The notes under the pieces were generated by a model, which did no database searches, was not told the DNA's origin, and worked only from the letters and a program-made list of their open reading frames with translations. Positions 1-7,194 of a DNA stretch of 14,600 nt are shown here, piece by piece. Source of the stretch: JBMYYR01 sp049609625 (lineage in GTDB: Bacteria; Bacteroidota; Bacteroidia; Flavobacteriales; CAJXXR01); assembly GCA_049609625.1 (NCBI GenBank), contig JBMYYR010000046.1, forward strand, positions 1 through 14,600, written 5' to 3'. The position numbers and the translations under genes are program-made. How positions within the stretch are numbered: the stretch's first letter is position 1; each line of letters begins with the position of its first letter.

Positions 1-25
1 AAATTACAATCAAATTAATACAAAA

Positions 26-51
26 TATCGAAGATTTTAGATTTTTCGATA
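26..51. repeat. Short inverted repeat upstream of the yfhO-like gene
   Basis: A perfect 7-bp inverted repeat (TATCGAA at 26-32, TTCGATA at 45-51) can be extended inward by a G.U and an A-U pair to a 9-bp stem with an 8-nt loop. On the minus strand the stem is followed by TTTTG, so it could be a weak terminator for a minus-strand transcript or an operator-like site. Its AT-richness makes chance occurrence quite possible. Confidence 0.25.
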
Positions 52-140
52 ATAGTCAAATGGTTGGTTATCAAGATGTTGGATGATTTTGGTGGGGTGC
101 GAAAGTTGAGTTTTATAAAAAAGGATTTGACCTGTTTTTA

Positions 141-168
141 GCAAATTTAGTAACAATTTGCGATTTTT
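141..168 (+). terminator. Candidate weak intrinsic terminator or leader hairpin
   Basis: A perfect 7-bp stem (GCAAATT at 141-147, AATTTGC at 155-161) with a 7-nt loop is followed by GATTTTT, giving a T-run at 164-168. This is the shape of a weak intrinsic terminator reading on the plus strand. It may end transcription from a gene left of the window or lie in the leader of the yfhO cluster. The stem is short and AT-rich, so the call is tentative. The rest of 1-330 holds no convincing gene or clear promoter. The nearest approach to a -7 box is TACTTTG at 296-302, which lacks one spacer base. Confidence 0.3.
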
Positions 169-330
169 ATATCAAGTTCACCAATTTATTAAAAAGGCGT
201 AAGGTGTTCGCATTTTTTAATTTATGATAGCAGATTTTCAAATTAAACTAACAAAATTGACAATCAAATATGGGCATCAGCTCCAAAAAATGCTTTACTT
301 TGCTGGGCAATACAAATTTAGACCACTATT

Positions 331-3039
331 ATGACTACATCAAAACCTTGGTTGCCCTACCTATTGGTTATTTTCGCTTTTGCGCTCATAGCTTCTCTTT
401 ATTTTCTCCCAACCTTTGATGCTTATCAATTAAATCAAGGCGATATTACCAGTCACAAAGGGATGTCGAAAGAAATTGCTGATTTCCGAAAAGAATATAA
501 CGAAGAACCACTTTGGTCCAATGCCATGTTTGGCGGTATGCCGAGTTACCAGACTTCAACAGCCTATCAAACGGGCTATGTCTATATCCGAGACCTAGTC
601 AGACTTGTATTCTCAGGCTATGCGTTTATGTTGTTTATGGCTTTTGTGGCTTTTTTCACTTTACTTCGGAGTTTGAAAACGCCTCTACTTTTAGCCTTTT
701 TTGGCGCTTTGCTGTATGGTTTATCCACCTATAATATTTTGATTATTGAGGCTGGGCACAACACTAAAATGCACGCTATTGCGACTATTCCTTTTGTTTT
801 GGCGAGTTTGATTATGTTTTTTAGAGCCCAAAAACACCTGATGTTGTATGCTGGTTTGTTTGCCCTAGCGATGGGTTACCAGTTGTTTTGTAACCACATC
901 CAAATGACCTATTACTTTGCTTTTGTTTTAGCTTCAATTTGTATTGCCGAGGCGATAAAAGCCTCAAAAAATAAGGTTTTACCTGCTTTTGGAAAGAAAA
1001 TGGGTTTATTAGTTATTGGTGCCATCTTGGCAATCAGTAGTAATTTTGCCAACATTTACCTGACCAAAGATTTTGCAACACACACCATGCGAGGACCGGC
1101 CATTGTGTCGGTCAATCCCAACGGAAGTCCAGTGGGCAAAAACGTTACCAAATCGGGTCTAAAAAAAGATTACATCACGCAATGGAGTTATGGCATCGGC
1201 GAAAGCTACAACCTTTTGGTGCCCAACGCCAAAGGAAATAGCCGACACCTCACCTCAGCTTTTTTCGATTATTTAAAAGAACATGAGCCGTCGAATTTTC
1301 AAACTGCAGCTCAGCTTTATCAACAATCTCGAGGTCAATTGTTTAAAGGCTATTGGGGGAATCAACCCTTTACCAGCGGGCCAAACTATATTGGTGCTAT
1401 TGTTGTCTTTTTGGCTTTACTTTATGTCCTGACGGTTAAAAAACCACTCAAATGGGCTTTGCTTATTCCAACGGTTTTGGCTTTGATGCTGTCCTGGGGA
1501 AAAAATATGATGTGGTTTACGGACTTGTTTATCGACTACATGCCGCTTTACAATAAATTCAGAACCGTTTCTTCCTTTTTGGTTGTGCTCAATCTGACTT
1601 TGCCTTTGATGGCTATTTTGTTTATCAAAGCCTGTTTGTTTGATGAAGAGTTCAGAAAAACCCAACAAAAAAAGGTGTTAACGGCAGGATTGGCAATCAT
1701 AGCTGTGGTTGGTCTTTTGGCTTTTATGCCTTTCGGTTTCGATTTTCTGAGCCAACAAGAGTACGCACAATCTGCTCAAGGTAATCCGCAACTTAATGCT
1801 CTTTTAGATAGTTTGGTTGACTTTAGAAAATCAGTTTTCCGTTCCGATTCCTTACAATCGGCTGGATTTATGCTTTTGGCTTTAGCTTTGATTTATGGAT
1901 TCTGGAAAGACAAACTCAAAGCCAATTGGTTGGTCTTAGGTTTGGGACTACTGATGAGTATTAACCTTTGGATGCTCGATAAAAAATTCTTGAACAACGA
2001 AAAAGAGAAGGGAAAGTATGTGCATTGGGTTAAGAAAACACCTTTAAATCACACTATTTTAGCTTCAGCAGGAGATTTGAGTATTTATCAACTTGAAAGC
2101 AGTCAAAATCCTGACATTCAAACTATTGTAGATGAAAAATCTAAAGCATTCAAAAAAGAAGAAGGCAGAAGATTGACCAAACAAGACAAAGAAAGTTTGA
2201 TGTTTTCGACGTTGAATACACATACCAATTACCGTGTTTTGAACCTCGACAATCCGTTCAATAGCTCGATAACATCCTATTTCCATAAATCATCAGGAGG
2301 TTACAGTCCGGCAAAATTGCGCCGCTATCAGGATATGATTGACTTCTATATTTCGGATGAATTTAAACTGATTTCTTCAAATCCAGAGCAAATGAAAACC
2401 TTAAATATGCTCAACACCAAATATTATTTACAAGGTGGAAAGTTGGTTTTCAAAAACCCACATGCGCTCGGAAACGCTTGGTATGTTTCAACCGTAAAGC
2501 TTGTAGAGTCTGATAATGATGAGATTTTAGAGTTCAAAAACATCAATCCAAAACAGGAAGCTGTTGTTCACAAAGACTTTGAAAATCAATTAGGTAAAAC
2601 TACCTTTTCGACTACAAACAATCAGATCCGTTTGACTGATTACAAAGCCAATCACTTGCAATATCAGGTCAATAACCAAAGTGAAGGTCTGGCTGTGTTT
2701 TCAGAAATTTATTACGAAGATGGATGGAACGCTTACGTTGATGGCAAAAAAGTAGATCATTTGAGAGCCAATTATTTGTTAAGAGCACTCAAGTTGCCAG
2801 CTGGAGACTATACGGTCGAATTTAAGTTTGAGCCTTCTATGTATTCCGCAGGAAATTGGATAAACATCATCAGTTTTCNNNNNNNNNNNNNNNNNNNNNN
2901 NNNNNNNNNNNNNNNNNNNNNNNNNNNNNNNNNNNNNNNNNNNNNNNNNNNNNNNNNNNNNNNNNNNNNNNNNNNNCTGATTATTTTGTTGATGTTGGCT
3001 TTGGGTATCAAAAGCTGTTTGAAACCAGCTAACACCTAA
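331..3039 (+). CDS. YfhO-family polytopic membrane protein (glycan-related), interrupted by an assembly gap
   Basis: A 902-codon integral membrane protein resembling the YfhO family, large GT-C-like proteins common in Bacteroidota and Firmicutes. Members are thought to act on lipid-linked sugars or cell-surface glycans, but the substrate is unknown here. A first membrane helix spans about residues 9-27. A non-cytoplasmic loop follows with a GGMPSYQ element (68-74), then many hydrophobic helices between about 87 and 550 (for example 95-112, 117-138, 150-165, 171-186, 192-207, 224-240, 353-369, 374-388, 414-433, 450-466, 511-524, 532-549). A large soluble domain (about 555-840) contains the family-typical EDGWNAYVDG (796-805), and a last hydrophobic segment precedes the stop. 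Residues 850-882 are unknown because of 98 N. The frame resumes correctly after the gap, so the gene is probably intact. It is the first gene of the cluster, 13 bp upstream of the glycosyltransferase. No clear Shine-Dalgarno precedes the ATG, as is usual in this phylum. Confidence 0.8.
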   Translation: MTTSKPWLPYLLVIFAFALIASLYFLPTFDAYQLNQGDITSHKGMSKEIADFRKEYNEEPLWSNAMFGGMPSYQTSTAYQTGYVYIRDLVRLVFSGYAFMLFMAFVAFFTLLRSLKTPLLLAFFGALLYGLSTYNILIIEAGHNTKMHAIATIPFVLASLIMFFRAQKHLMLYAGLFALAMGYQLFCNHIQMTYYFAFVLASICIAEAIKASKNKVLPAFGKKMGLLVIGAILAISSNFANIYLTKDFATHTMRGPAIVSVNPNGSPVGKNVTKSGLKKDYITQWSYGIGESYNLLVPNAKGNSRHLTSAFFDYLKEHEPSNFQTAAQLYQQSRGQLFKGYWGNQPFTSGPNYIGAIVVFLALLYVLTVKKPLKWALLIPTVLALMLSWGKNMMWFTDLFIDYMPLYNKFRTVSSFLVVLNLTLPLMAILFIKACLFDEEFRKTQQKKVLTAGLAIIAVVGLLAFMPFGFDFLSQQEYAQSAQGNPQLNALLDSLVDFRKSVFRSDSLQSAGFMLLALALIYGFWKDKLKANWLVLGLGLLMSINLWMLDKKFLNNEKEKGKYVHWVKKTPLNHTILASAGDLSIYQLESSQNPDIQTIVDEKSKAFKKEEGRRLTKQDKESLMFSTLNTHTNYRVLNLDNPFNSSITSYFHKSSGGYSPAKLRRYQDMIDFYISDEFKLISSNPEQMKTLNMLNTKYYLQGGKLVFKNPHALGNAWYVSTVKLVESDNDEILEFKNINPKQEAVVHKDFENQLGKTTFSTTNNQIRLTDYKANHLQYQVNNQSEGLAVFSEIYYEDGWNAYVDGKKVDHLRANYLLRALKLPAGDYTVEFKFEPSMYSAGNWINIISFXXXXXXXXXXXXXXXXXXXXXXXXXXXXXXXXXLIILLMLALGIKSCLKPANT
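2879..2976. other. Assembly gap (98 N)
   Basis: Ninety-eight consecutive N lie inside the yfhO-like gene and hide 33 codons near its last membrane segment. The reading frame before the gap continues without shift after it, into a hydrophobic stretch (LIILLML) and a stop codon. The gap length is therefore right, or wrong only by a multiple of three. Confidence 0.98.
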
Positions 3040-3052
3040 TCGATACATTATT

Positions 3053-4195
3053 TTGGAAAATAAAAAAAAGATTGTTCTACTGGGTGTAGGACATCCATTT
3101 AGGGGAGGTTTAGCTTCATATAATGAAAGGTTGGTAAGGGAGTATAAATCACAGGGTTGCGATGTTGTTTTATCTACGTTTACACTTCAATATCCGAATA
3201 TTTTGTTTCCAGGAAAAACCCAATATTCATCATCCGAAAAACCAGCTGATATTGATATTGTTGAAGAAGTAAATTCCATCAATCCAATAAATTGGATAAA
3301 AGTAGGAAGGCGAATCAAAAAAGAAGCTCCAGACCTCTTATTGTTTAAGTTTTGGATTCCATTTATGGGGCCATGCTTTGGTACGATTGCCCGTATTGTA
3401 AAACGAAACAAGAAGACAAAAGTTATTACCATTATAGACAATATTATTCCTCATGAAAAACGCCTTGGCGACCGTCTACTTTCAAACTATTTTGTTGGAG
3501 CAGTTGATGGTTTTGTAGCGATGAGCAAACGTGTTTTGGAAGATTTAAACTCATTTGATAGCACGAAACCTAAACGTTTTAGTCCGCATCCTATTTTTGA
3601 TAATTTTGGAGCATCTATAAATAGAACTGAAGCCTTAGAGGCTATAGGTTTGAGTCCTGATTATCAGTATATTTTATTTTTTGGCTTTATCAGAGATTAT
3701 AAAGGCTTAGACCTTTTGATTGATGCATTTTCTGATTCTAGATTTAGAACAATGAAATTAAAATTAATTGTTGCTGGAGAATTTTATAATGATGGAAATC
3801 AATATTTTGAACAAATCAAAGCTCTAGGTTTAGAGCAAGATATCGTAATGCGAAATGATTTTATACCAAATGACACCGTGAAACATTATTTTTGTGCTTC
3901 CAACATCATTGCGCAACCATACAAAACGGCAACACAAAGCGGAGTGACGCAAATAGCCTATCATTTCGAAAAACCTATGTTGGTTACAAATGTAGGTGGG
4001 CTTGCAGAAATTATTCCTCACAATGTGGTAGGATACGCGGTAGAACCTAAACCAAAAGCTATTGCAGACGCTTTAGTCGATTTTTTTGAACAAAACAAAC
4101 AAGAGACTTTTGAGCAAAATATGGAAAGTGAAAAGAAAAAATACAGTTGGAGTAAAATGATTGATACCATAGAAGACGTGTATGATGAAATATAG
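3053..4195 (+). CDS. GT4-like (GT-B fold) glycosyltransferase, TTG start
   Basis: A 380-residue predicted cytoplasmic glycosyltransferase. The N-terminal half has a beta strand followed by a glycine-rich turn (IVLLGVGHPFRGGLASY, 7-23), as in the acceptor-binding domain of GT-B enzymes. The C-terminal half has the GT4-like strand FFGFIRDYKGLDLLIDAF (209-226), the NDFIPNDTVKHYFCASN stretch (268-284) and TNVGGLAEI (312-320) of the nucleotide-sugar site. The usual GT4 EX7E motif seems replaced: the aligned positions are Q295 and Y303, around SGVTQIA. TTG at 3053 is chosen because no in-frame ATG lies nearby and the first methionine codon inside the frame is past residue 100, beyond the essential N-terminal strand. 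The gene begins 13 bp after yfhO and overlaps hddA by 14 bp, so it is probably co-transcribed. Donor and acceptor are unknown. Its neighbours make a nucleotide-activated heptose a reasonable candidate donor, by inference only. Confidence 0.8.
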   Translation: MENKKKIVLLGVGHPFRGGLASYNERLVREYKSQGCDVVLSTFTLQYPNILFPGKTQYSSSEKPADIDIVEEVNSINPINWIKVGRRIKKEAPDLLLFKFWIPFMGPCFGTIARIVKRNKKTKVITIIDNIIPHEKRLGDRLLSNYFVGAVDGFVAMSKRVLEDLNSFDSTKPKRFSPHPIFDNFGASINRTEALEAIGLSPDYQYILFFGFIRDYKGLDLLIDAFSDSRFRTMKLKLIVAGEFYNDGNQYFEQIKALGLEQDIVMRNDFIPNDTVKHYFCASNIIAQPYKTATQSGVTQIAYHFEKPMLVTNVGGLAEIIPHNVVGYAVEPKPKAIADALVDFFEQNKQETFEQNMESEKKKYSWSKMIDTIEDVYDEI

Positions 4196-5210
4196 AAGTA
4201 AAGCCCCTTTTAGAATGGGATTGGCAGGTGGAGGAACAGATGTAAGTCCGTATTCCGATGAATTTGGTGGTGCCATTTTAAACGCTACTGTCAATTTATT
4301 TGCTACCACAACAATCACTCCCAGAACCGATGGGAAAATTATTATCCGAGCTGCAGATCGTGATGAAGAACTGATATACGACTCAAGCGAAACACTACCA
4401 ATAGATGGTTTGTTGGATCTACAAAAAGGAACCTACAATAGAATTGTTAGCCAGTTTTCGAAAACCAAATTAGCTTTCGAAATGGTAACAAACATGGATG
4501 TATCTTCAGGCTCTGGCTTAGGAACTTCATCCACATTGGTTGTTTCTATTTTAGGAGCTTTTGTAGAATGGTTGAAGCTTCCTTTGGGCGAATATGACAT
4601 TGCTCAATTGGCTTATGACATCGAACGTGTTGATTTAAAGATGGCAGGAGGAAAACAAGATCAATATGCGGCAACATTTGGTGGTGTTAATTTTATGGAG
4701 TTTTATGGTGATAAAGTTATTGTGAATCCCTTAAGAATAAAACAAGGTATTGTAGATGAACTCGAGTTTAATTTGCTTTTATATTACACTAAAACAAGTC
4801 GAGAATCATCCAAAATCATCGAAACACAAGCCGGAAATGCCAAAAATAAATCAGAGAAACATGTTGGCGCTATGCATGAAGTGAAAAAACAAGCGTTTTT
4901 AATGAAAGAAGCTTTGCTAAGAGCTGAATTGAAATCTATTGGAGATATACTGAGTGTTAGTTGGGAAAACAAAAAGAAAATGGCTGATGGTATTACCAAT
5001 GCATTTTTAGATTCAATTTACTCAAAAGCAGTGGAAGCTGGAGCCACTGGTGGAAAAATTTCTGGCGCTGGAGGAGGTGGTTTTATGATTTTTTATTGTG
5101 GAAATGACACACGTTATAAGGTTATAAAAGCTCTAAATTCCTTTGGCGGACACGTCTATAATTATCAATTAACAAATCAAGGATTAACAACTTGGACTGT
5201 AAGCGAATGA
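4182..5210 (+). CDS. hddA: D-glycero-D-manno-heptose 7-phosphate kinase (GHMP kinase family, HddA-like)
   Basis: A 342-residue GHMP-superfamily kinase predicted to phosphorylate D-glycero-D-manno-heptose 7-phosphate at C1 with ATP, giving the alpha-1,7-bisphosphate. All three GHMP motifs are visible: motif 1 near the N-terminus (KAPFRMGLAGGGTDVSPYSD, 7-26), the ATP-binding motif 2 SSGSGLGTSS (108-117), and the C-terminal glycine-rich motif 3 GGKISGAGGGGF (290-301). A conserved GGKQDQYAATFGG stretch (156-168) supplies a probable catalytic Asp160. Length and N-terminus fit HddA, and the gmhA and hddC/gmhB neighbours strongly support heptose rather than another sugar. The start is ATG at 4182, overlapping the glycosyltransferase by 14 bp. 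A second ATG directly follows at 4185 and could be the real one. Translational coupling is likely on both sides. A related sugar 1-kinase such as a fucokinase-type enzyme is the main alternative, but it is disfavoured by context. Confidence 0.88.
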   Translation: MMKYRSKAPFRMGLAGGGTDVSPYSDEFGGAILNATVNLFATTTITPRTDGKIIIRAADRDEELIYDSSETLPIDGLLDLQKGTYNRIVSQFSKTKLAFEMVTNMDVSSGSGLGTSSTLVVSILGAFVEWLKLPLGEYDIAQLAYDIERVDLKMAGGKQDQYAATFGGVNFMEFYGDKVIVNPLRIKQGIVDELEFNLLLYYTKTSRESSKIIETQAGNAKNKSEKHVGAMHEVKKQAFLMKEALLRAELKSIGDILSVSWENKKKMADGITNAFLDSIYSKAVEAGATGGKISGAGGGGFMIFYCGNDTRYKVIKALNSFGGHVYNYQLTNQGLTTWTVSE

Positions 5211-5785
5211 AGATAAAAAACATTATTCAAAACTCAATAAATACCAAAAAACAGGTGCTAGAAAACACCGAACTTTTGAAAACTATTGAACAAATTAAAA
5301 CAGAAATTGTTAACTGTTTTAAAGCGGATGGCAAAGTGCTTTTTTGTGGTAACGGAGGTTCTGCGGCTGATGCACAGCATTTAGCAGCCGAATTTTCTGG
5401 TCGATTTTATTTTGATAGAGATCCGTTAAACGCCGAAGCACTTCATGTCAACACGTCCTATTTAACGGCTGTTGGTAACGATTATTCCTATGATGAAGTG
5501 TATGCACGCATAGTGAAGGCTAAAGGAAGAAAAGGAGATGTTTTGATCGGCATTTCGACTTCTGGAAATTCAGAAAATGTTGTAAGAGCCTTAGAACAAG
5601 CTCAAAAGCAAGGTATGATAACAGTAAGCTTTACAGGTGAAAGCGGAGGAAAAATGAAGACACTTTCAGATTATTTAATCAACATTCCCTCTACCGATAC
5701 ACCACGAATTCAGGAATGCCATATTCTGATTGGTCATATTATCTGCGAACTTGTAGAAGACGCTTTATTTGCCGAAGGATGTTAA
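5207..5785 (+). CDS. gmhA: Sedoheptulose-7-phosphate isomerase (phosphoheptose isomerase)
   Basis: A 192-residue SIS-domain enzyme, the same length as E. coli GmhA. It converts sedoheptulose 7-phosphate to D-glycero-D-manno-heptose 7-phosphate, the first step of nucleotide-heptose synthesis, in the cytoplasm. Visible signatures are FCGNGGSAADAQHLAAEFSG (46-65), the phosphate-binding STSGNS (117-122) and the C-terminal RIQECHILIGHIICELVE (167-184). The metal and catalytic residues known from E. coli (His61, Glu65, Gln172, His180) match His58, Glu62, Gln169 and His177 here at a constant offset of three, so the active site is complete. I chose ATG at 5207, which makes an ATGA overlap with the hddA stop. 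A TTG at 5192 would add only five residues and is less likely. The gene overlaps the downstream fusion gene by 7 bp, indicating translational coupling. Confidence 0.93.
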   Translation: MKIKNIIQNSINTKKQVLENTELLKTIEQIKTEIVNCFKADGKVLFCGNGGSAADAQHLAAEFSGRFYFDRDPLNAEALHVNTSYLTAVGNDYSYDEVYARIVKAKGRKGDVLIGISTSGNSENVVRALEQAQKQGMITVSFTGESGGKMKTLSDYLINIPSTDTPRIQECHILIGHIICELVEDALFAEGC

Positions 5786-7005
5786 CGGAAGCTATTATTC
5801 TTGCGGGTGGTCTCGGAACACGCTTGAGGTCAAAAGTTAAGGCACTTCCCAAGTCGATGGCGCCCATCAACAACATTCCATTTTTAGCCTATCAATTGGG
5901 TTATTTATCCCGCTTTGGGATAAAAAAAGTCTATCTGGCTGTTGGTTACCTTTCAGAAACAATTGTGGATTATTTTGGAAATCAATTCAAAGATATTTCA
6001 TTGATTTATGTTCATGAAGATCAACCTCTTGGAACTGGAGGTGCTATTGTTCAGTCATTAAAACAAACAGTAACTAATCAGGTACTTATCTGTAATGGAG
6101 ACACCATGTTTGATGTTGATTTAAATCAATATTACAATGCATTTGAGCAGGCAGGAGCCGATTTTTATATGGCTTTAAAGCCTATGGAAAATTTTGATCG
6201 ATATGGTATCGTAAATATAAATTCCGAAGGAAAAATAATAGGTTTCGAAGAAAAAAAACAAACTAAAAAAGGCTTGATAAATGGTGGCTTGTATTTGATT
6301 GACAAATCGAAATTGTTGACTTTAGACTGGCCCAAAGCATTCTCTTTTGAATCAGGTTTTCTTGAAACAAAATACAACAGTATGTCTTTTGGTTCTTTTG
6401 TCTCTGAAGGTTATTTTTTAGACATCGGCGTTCCTTCTGACTATGAAAAAGCACAACAGGAGTTTAAAACATACGAGTTTGACGTCTACGATACCTCTTG
6501 GACATTGTTTTTAGATAGAGACGGCGTTATTAACGTTAGAAATGTAGATGGCTACATCACATCTATAGACGATTTTCAGTTCATTGACGGAGCAAAAGAA
6601 GCAATAGCACGATTTTCTAACACGTTTGGAAACATTATTATTGTTACCAACCAACAATGCGTCGGAAAAGGAATTCTGCAAGAAAATGCACTCGAAAACA
6701 TTCATAAACACATGATTTATGAAATTGAAAAAGCAGGAGGAAGAATAGATCGAGTTTATTTTGCACCTCAATTAGCCTCGGAGCAAAGTAAGTACCGAAA
6801 ACCAAATTCGGGAATGGCTGATTTGGCAAAAGCTGATTTTCCTGGAATTGTATTCGAAAAGTCGATTATCGTCGGAGATTCTATTAGTGACATGCAATTT
6901 GGACAAAACAAAACCATGAAAACAGTTTTTATAAGCCCCGAAACTAATTATTCGTTCGATTTTTGTTTTCCAACCTTAAGTGATTTTGGAAATCATTTAC
7001 AGTAA
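5779..7005 (+). CDS. Fusion of heptose-1-phosphate nucleotidyltransferase (HddC-like) and heptose-1,7-bisphosphate phosphatase (GmhB-like)
   Basis: A 408-residue two-domain enzyme. Residues 1 to about 228 are a sugar-phosphate nucleotidyltransferase: GGLGTR (10-15), PKSM with Lys25, GTGG (85-88), NGD (106-108, metal-binding Asp108), NGG (168-170) and DIG (215-217). Residues about 240-408 are a HAD-superfamily phosphatase like GmhB. Its motif I is FLDRDGVIN with Asp246 and Asp248, motif II is VTNQQ with Thr290, motif III is YRKP with Lys341, and motif IV is GDSISDM with Asp367 and Asp371. Together they would remove the C7 phosphate from heptose 1,7-bisphosphate and then activate the 1-phosphate, probably with GTP given the HddA-type kinase upstream. 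The loop before Lys341 lacks the Cys/His zinc ligands of E. coli GmhB. The start is ATG at 5779, overlapping the gmhA stop by 7 bp; an upstream in-frame ATG at 5716 would add unrelated residues read through gmhA. This is the last gene of the cluster. The nucleotide used is inferred, not shown. Confidence 0.88.
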   Translation: MLTEAIILAGGLGTRLRSKVKALPKSMAPINNIPFLAYQLGYLSRFGIKKVYLAVGYLSETIVDYFGNQFKDISLIYVHEDQPLGTGGAIVQSLKQTVTNQVLICNGDTMFDVDLNQYYNAFEQAGADFYMALKPMENFDRYGIVNINSEGKIIGFEEKKQTKKGLINGGLYLIDKSKLLTLDWPKAFSFESGFLETKYNSMSFGSFVSEGYFLDIGVPSDYEKAQQEFKTYEFDVYDTSWTLFLDRDGVINVRNVDGYITSIDDFQFIDGAKEAIARFSNTFGNIIIVTNQQCVGKGILQENALENIHKHMIYEIEKAGGRIDRVYFAPQLASEQSKYRKPNSGMADLAKADFPGIVFEKSIIVGDSISDMQFGQNKTMKTVFISPETNYSFDFCFPTLSDFGNHLQ

Positions 7006-7035
7006 AGGTGTTTTTTTCGAACTTGTTGAGCTGGC

Positions 7036-7053
7036 GATGTTTCCGAAAACATC
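7036..7053. repeat. Small hairpin after the heptose cluster
   Basis: A perfect 7-bp inverted repeat (GATGTTT at 7036-7042, AAACATC at 7047-7053) with a 4-nt loop lies 30 bp after the end of the fusion gene. No T-run follows it, so it is not a classic intrinsic terminator. It could be a processing or stability hairpin at the 3' end of the cluster transcript. Confidence 0.3.
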
Positions 7054-7123
7054 ATAAATTACATGTTGCGCAAAGGTCGTAACAATCTAATATATAGTGG
7101 TATTAAATGCCGATCGAACAAGT

Positions 7124-7184
7124 AGGTAAATACCTCATAGTCGATACAAAATAAGCTTGAAAACTGAACGACTATGCGTTTTGT
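7124..7184. repeat. Cluster of inverted repeats between convergent genes, possible bidirectional terminator
   Basis: A 5-bp hairpin (AGGTA at 7124-7128, TACCT at 7131-7135) directly abuts an 8-bp perfect inverted repeat (CATAGTCG at 7136-7143, CGACTATG at 7169-7176). On the plus strand the latter is followed by CGTTTTG. ACAAAA (7146-7151) inside the 25-nt loop can also pair with TTTTGT (7179-7184), which would make an H-type pseudoknot. The position between two convergent genes fits a termination or mRNA-end function. The stems are short, so this remains tentative. Confidence 0.35.
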
Positions 7185-7194
7185 GGTCATAAAT

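Noticed and set aside
3..86. Frame open from the left window edge for 27 codons, ending in TGA, as a possible C-terminus of an upstream gene
   Set aside because: It is too short to distinguish from chance, and the residues match nothing I recognise. The sequence left of the window is needed.
270..419. Small frame starting at ATG 270 and overlapping the start of the yfhO-like gene
   Set aside because: It runs into the yfhO coding region in another frame. It shows no recognisable protein and looks like a shadow.
5192..5206. Upstream TTG start for gmhA
   Set aside because: It would add five residues read through the end of hddA. The ATG in the ATGA overlap gives exactly the usual GmhA length.
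5716..5778. N-terminal extension of the nucleotidyltransferase fusion from ATG 5716
   Set aside because: The 21 extra residues (rich in Arg, Cys and Tyr) are an out-of-frame reading of gmhA. The nucleotidyltransferase signature begins right after the ATG at 5779.
7021..7124. ACTTGTT and AACAAGT as a long-range inverted repeat in the convergent spacer
   Set aside because: Seven bases separated by about 90 bp in AT-rich DNA are easily a coincidence, and there is no supporting structure between them.
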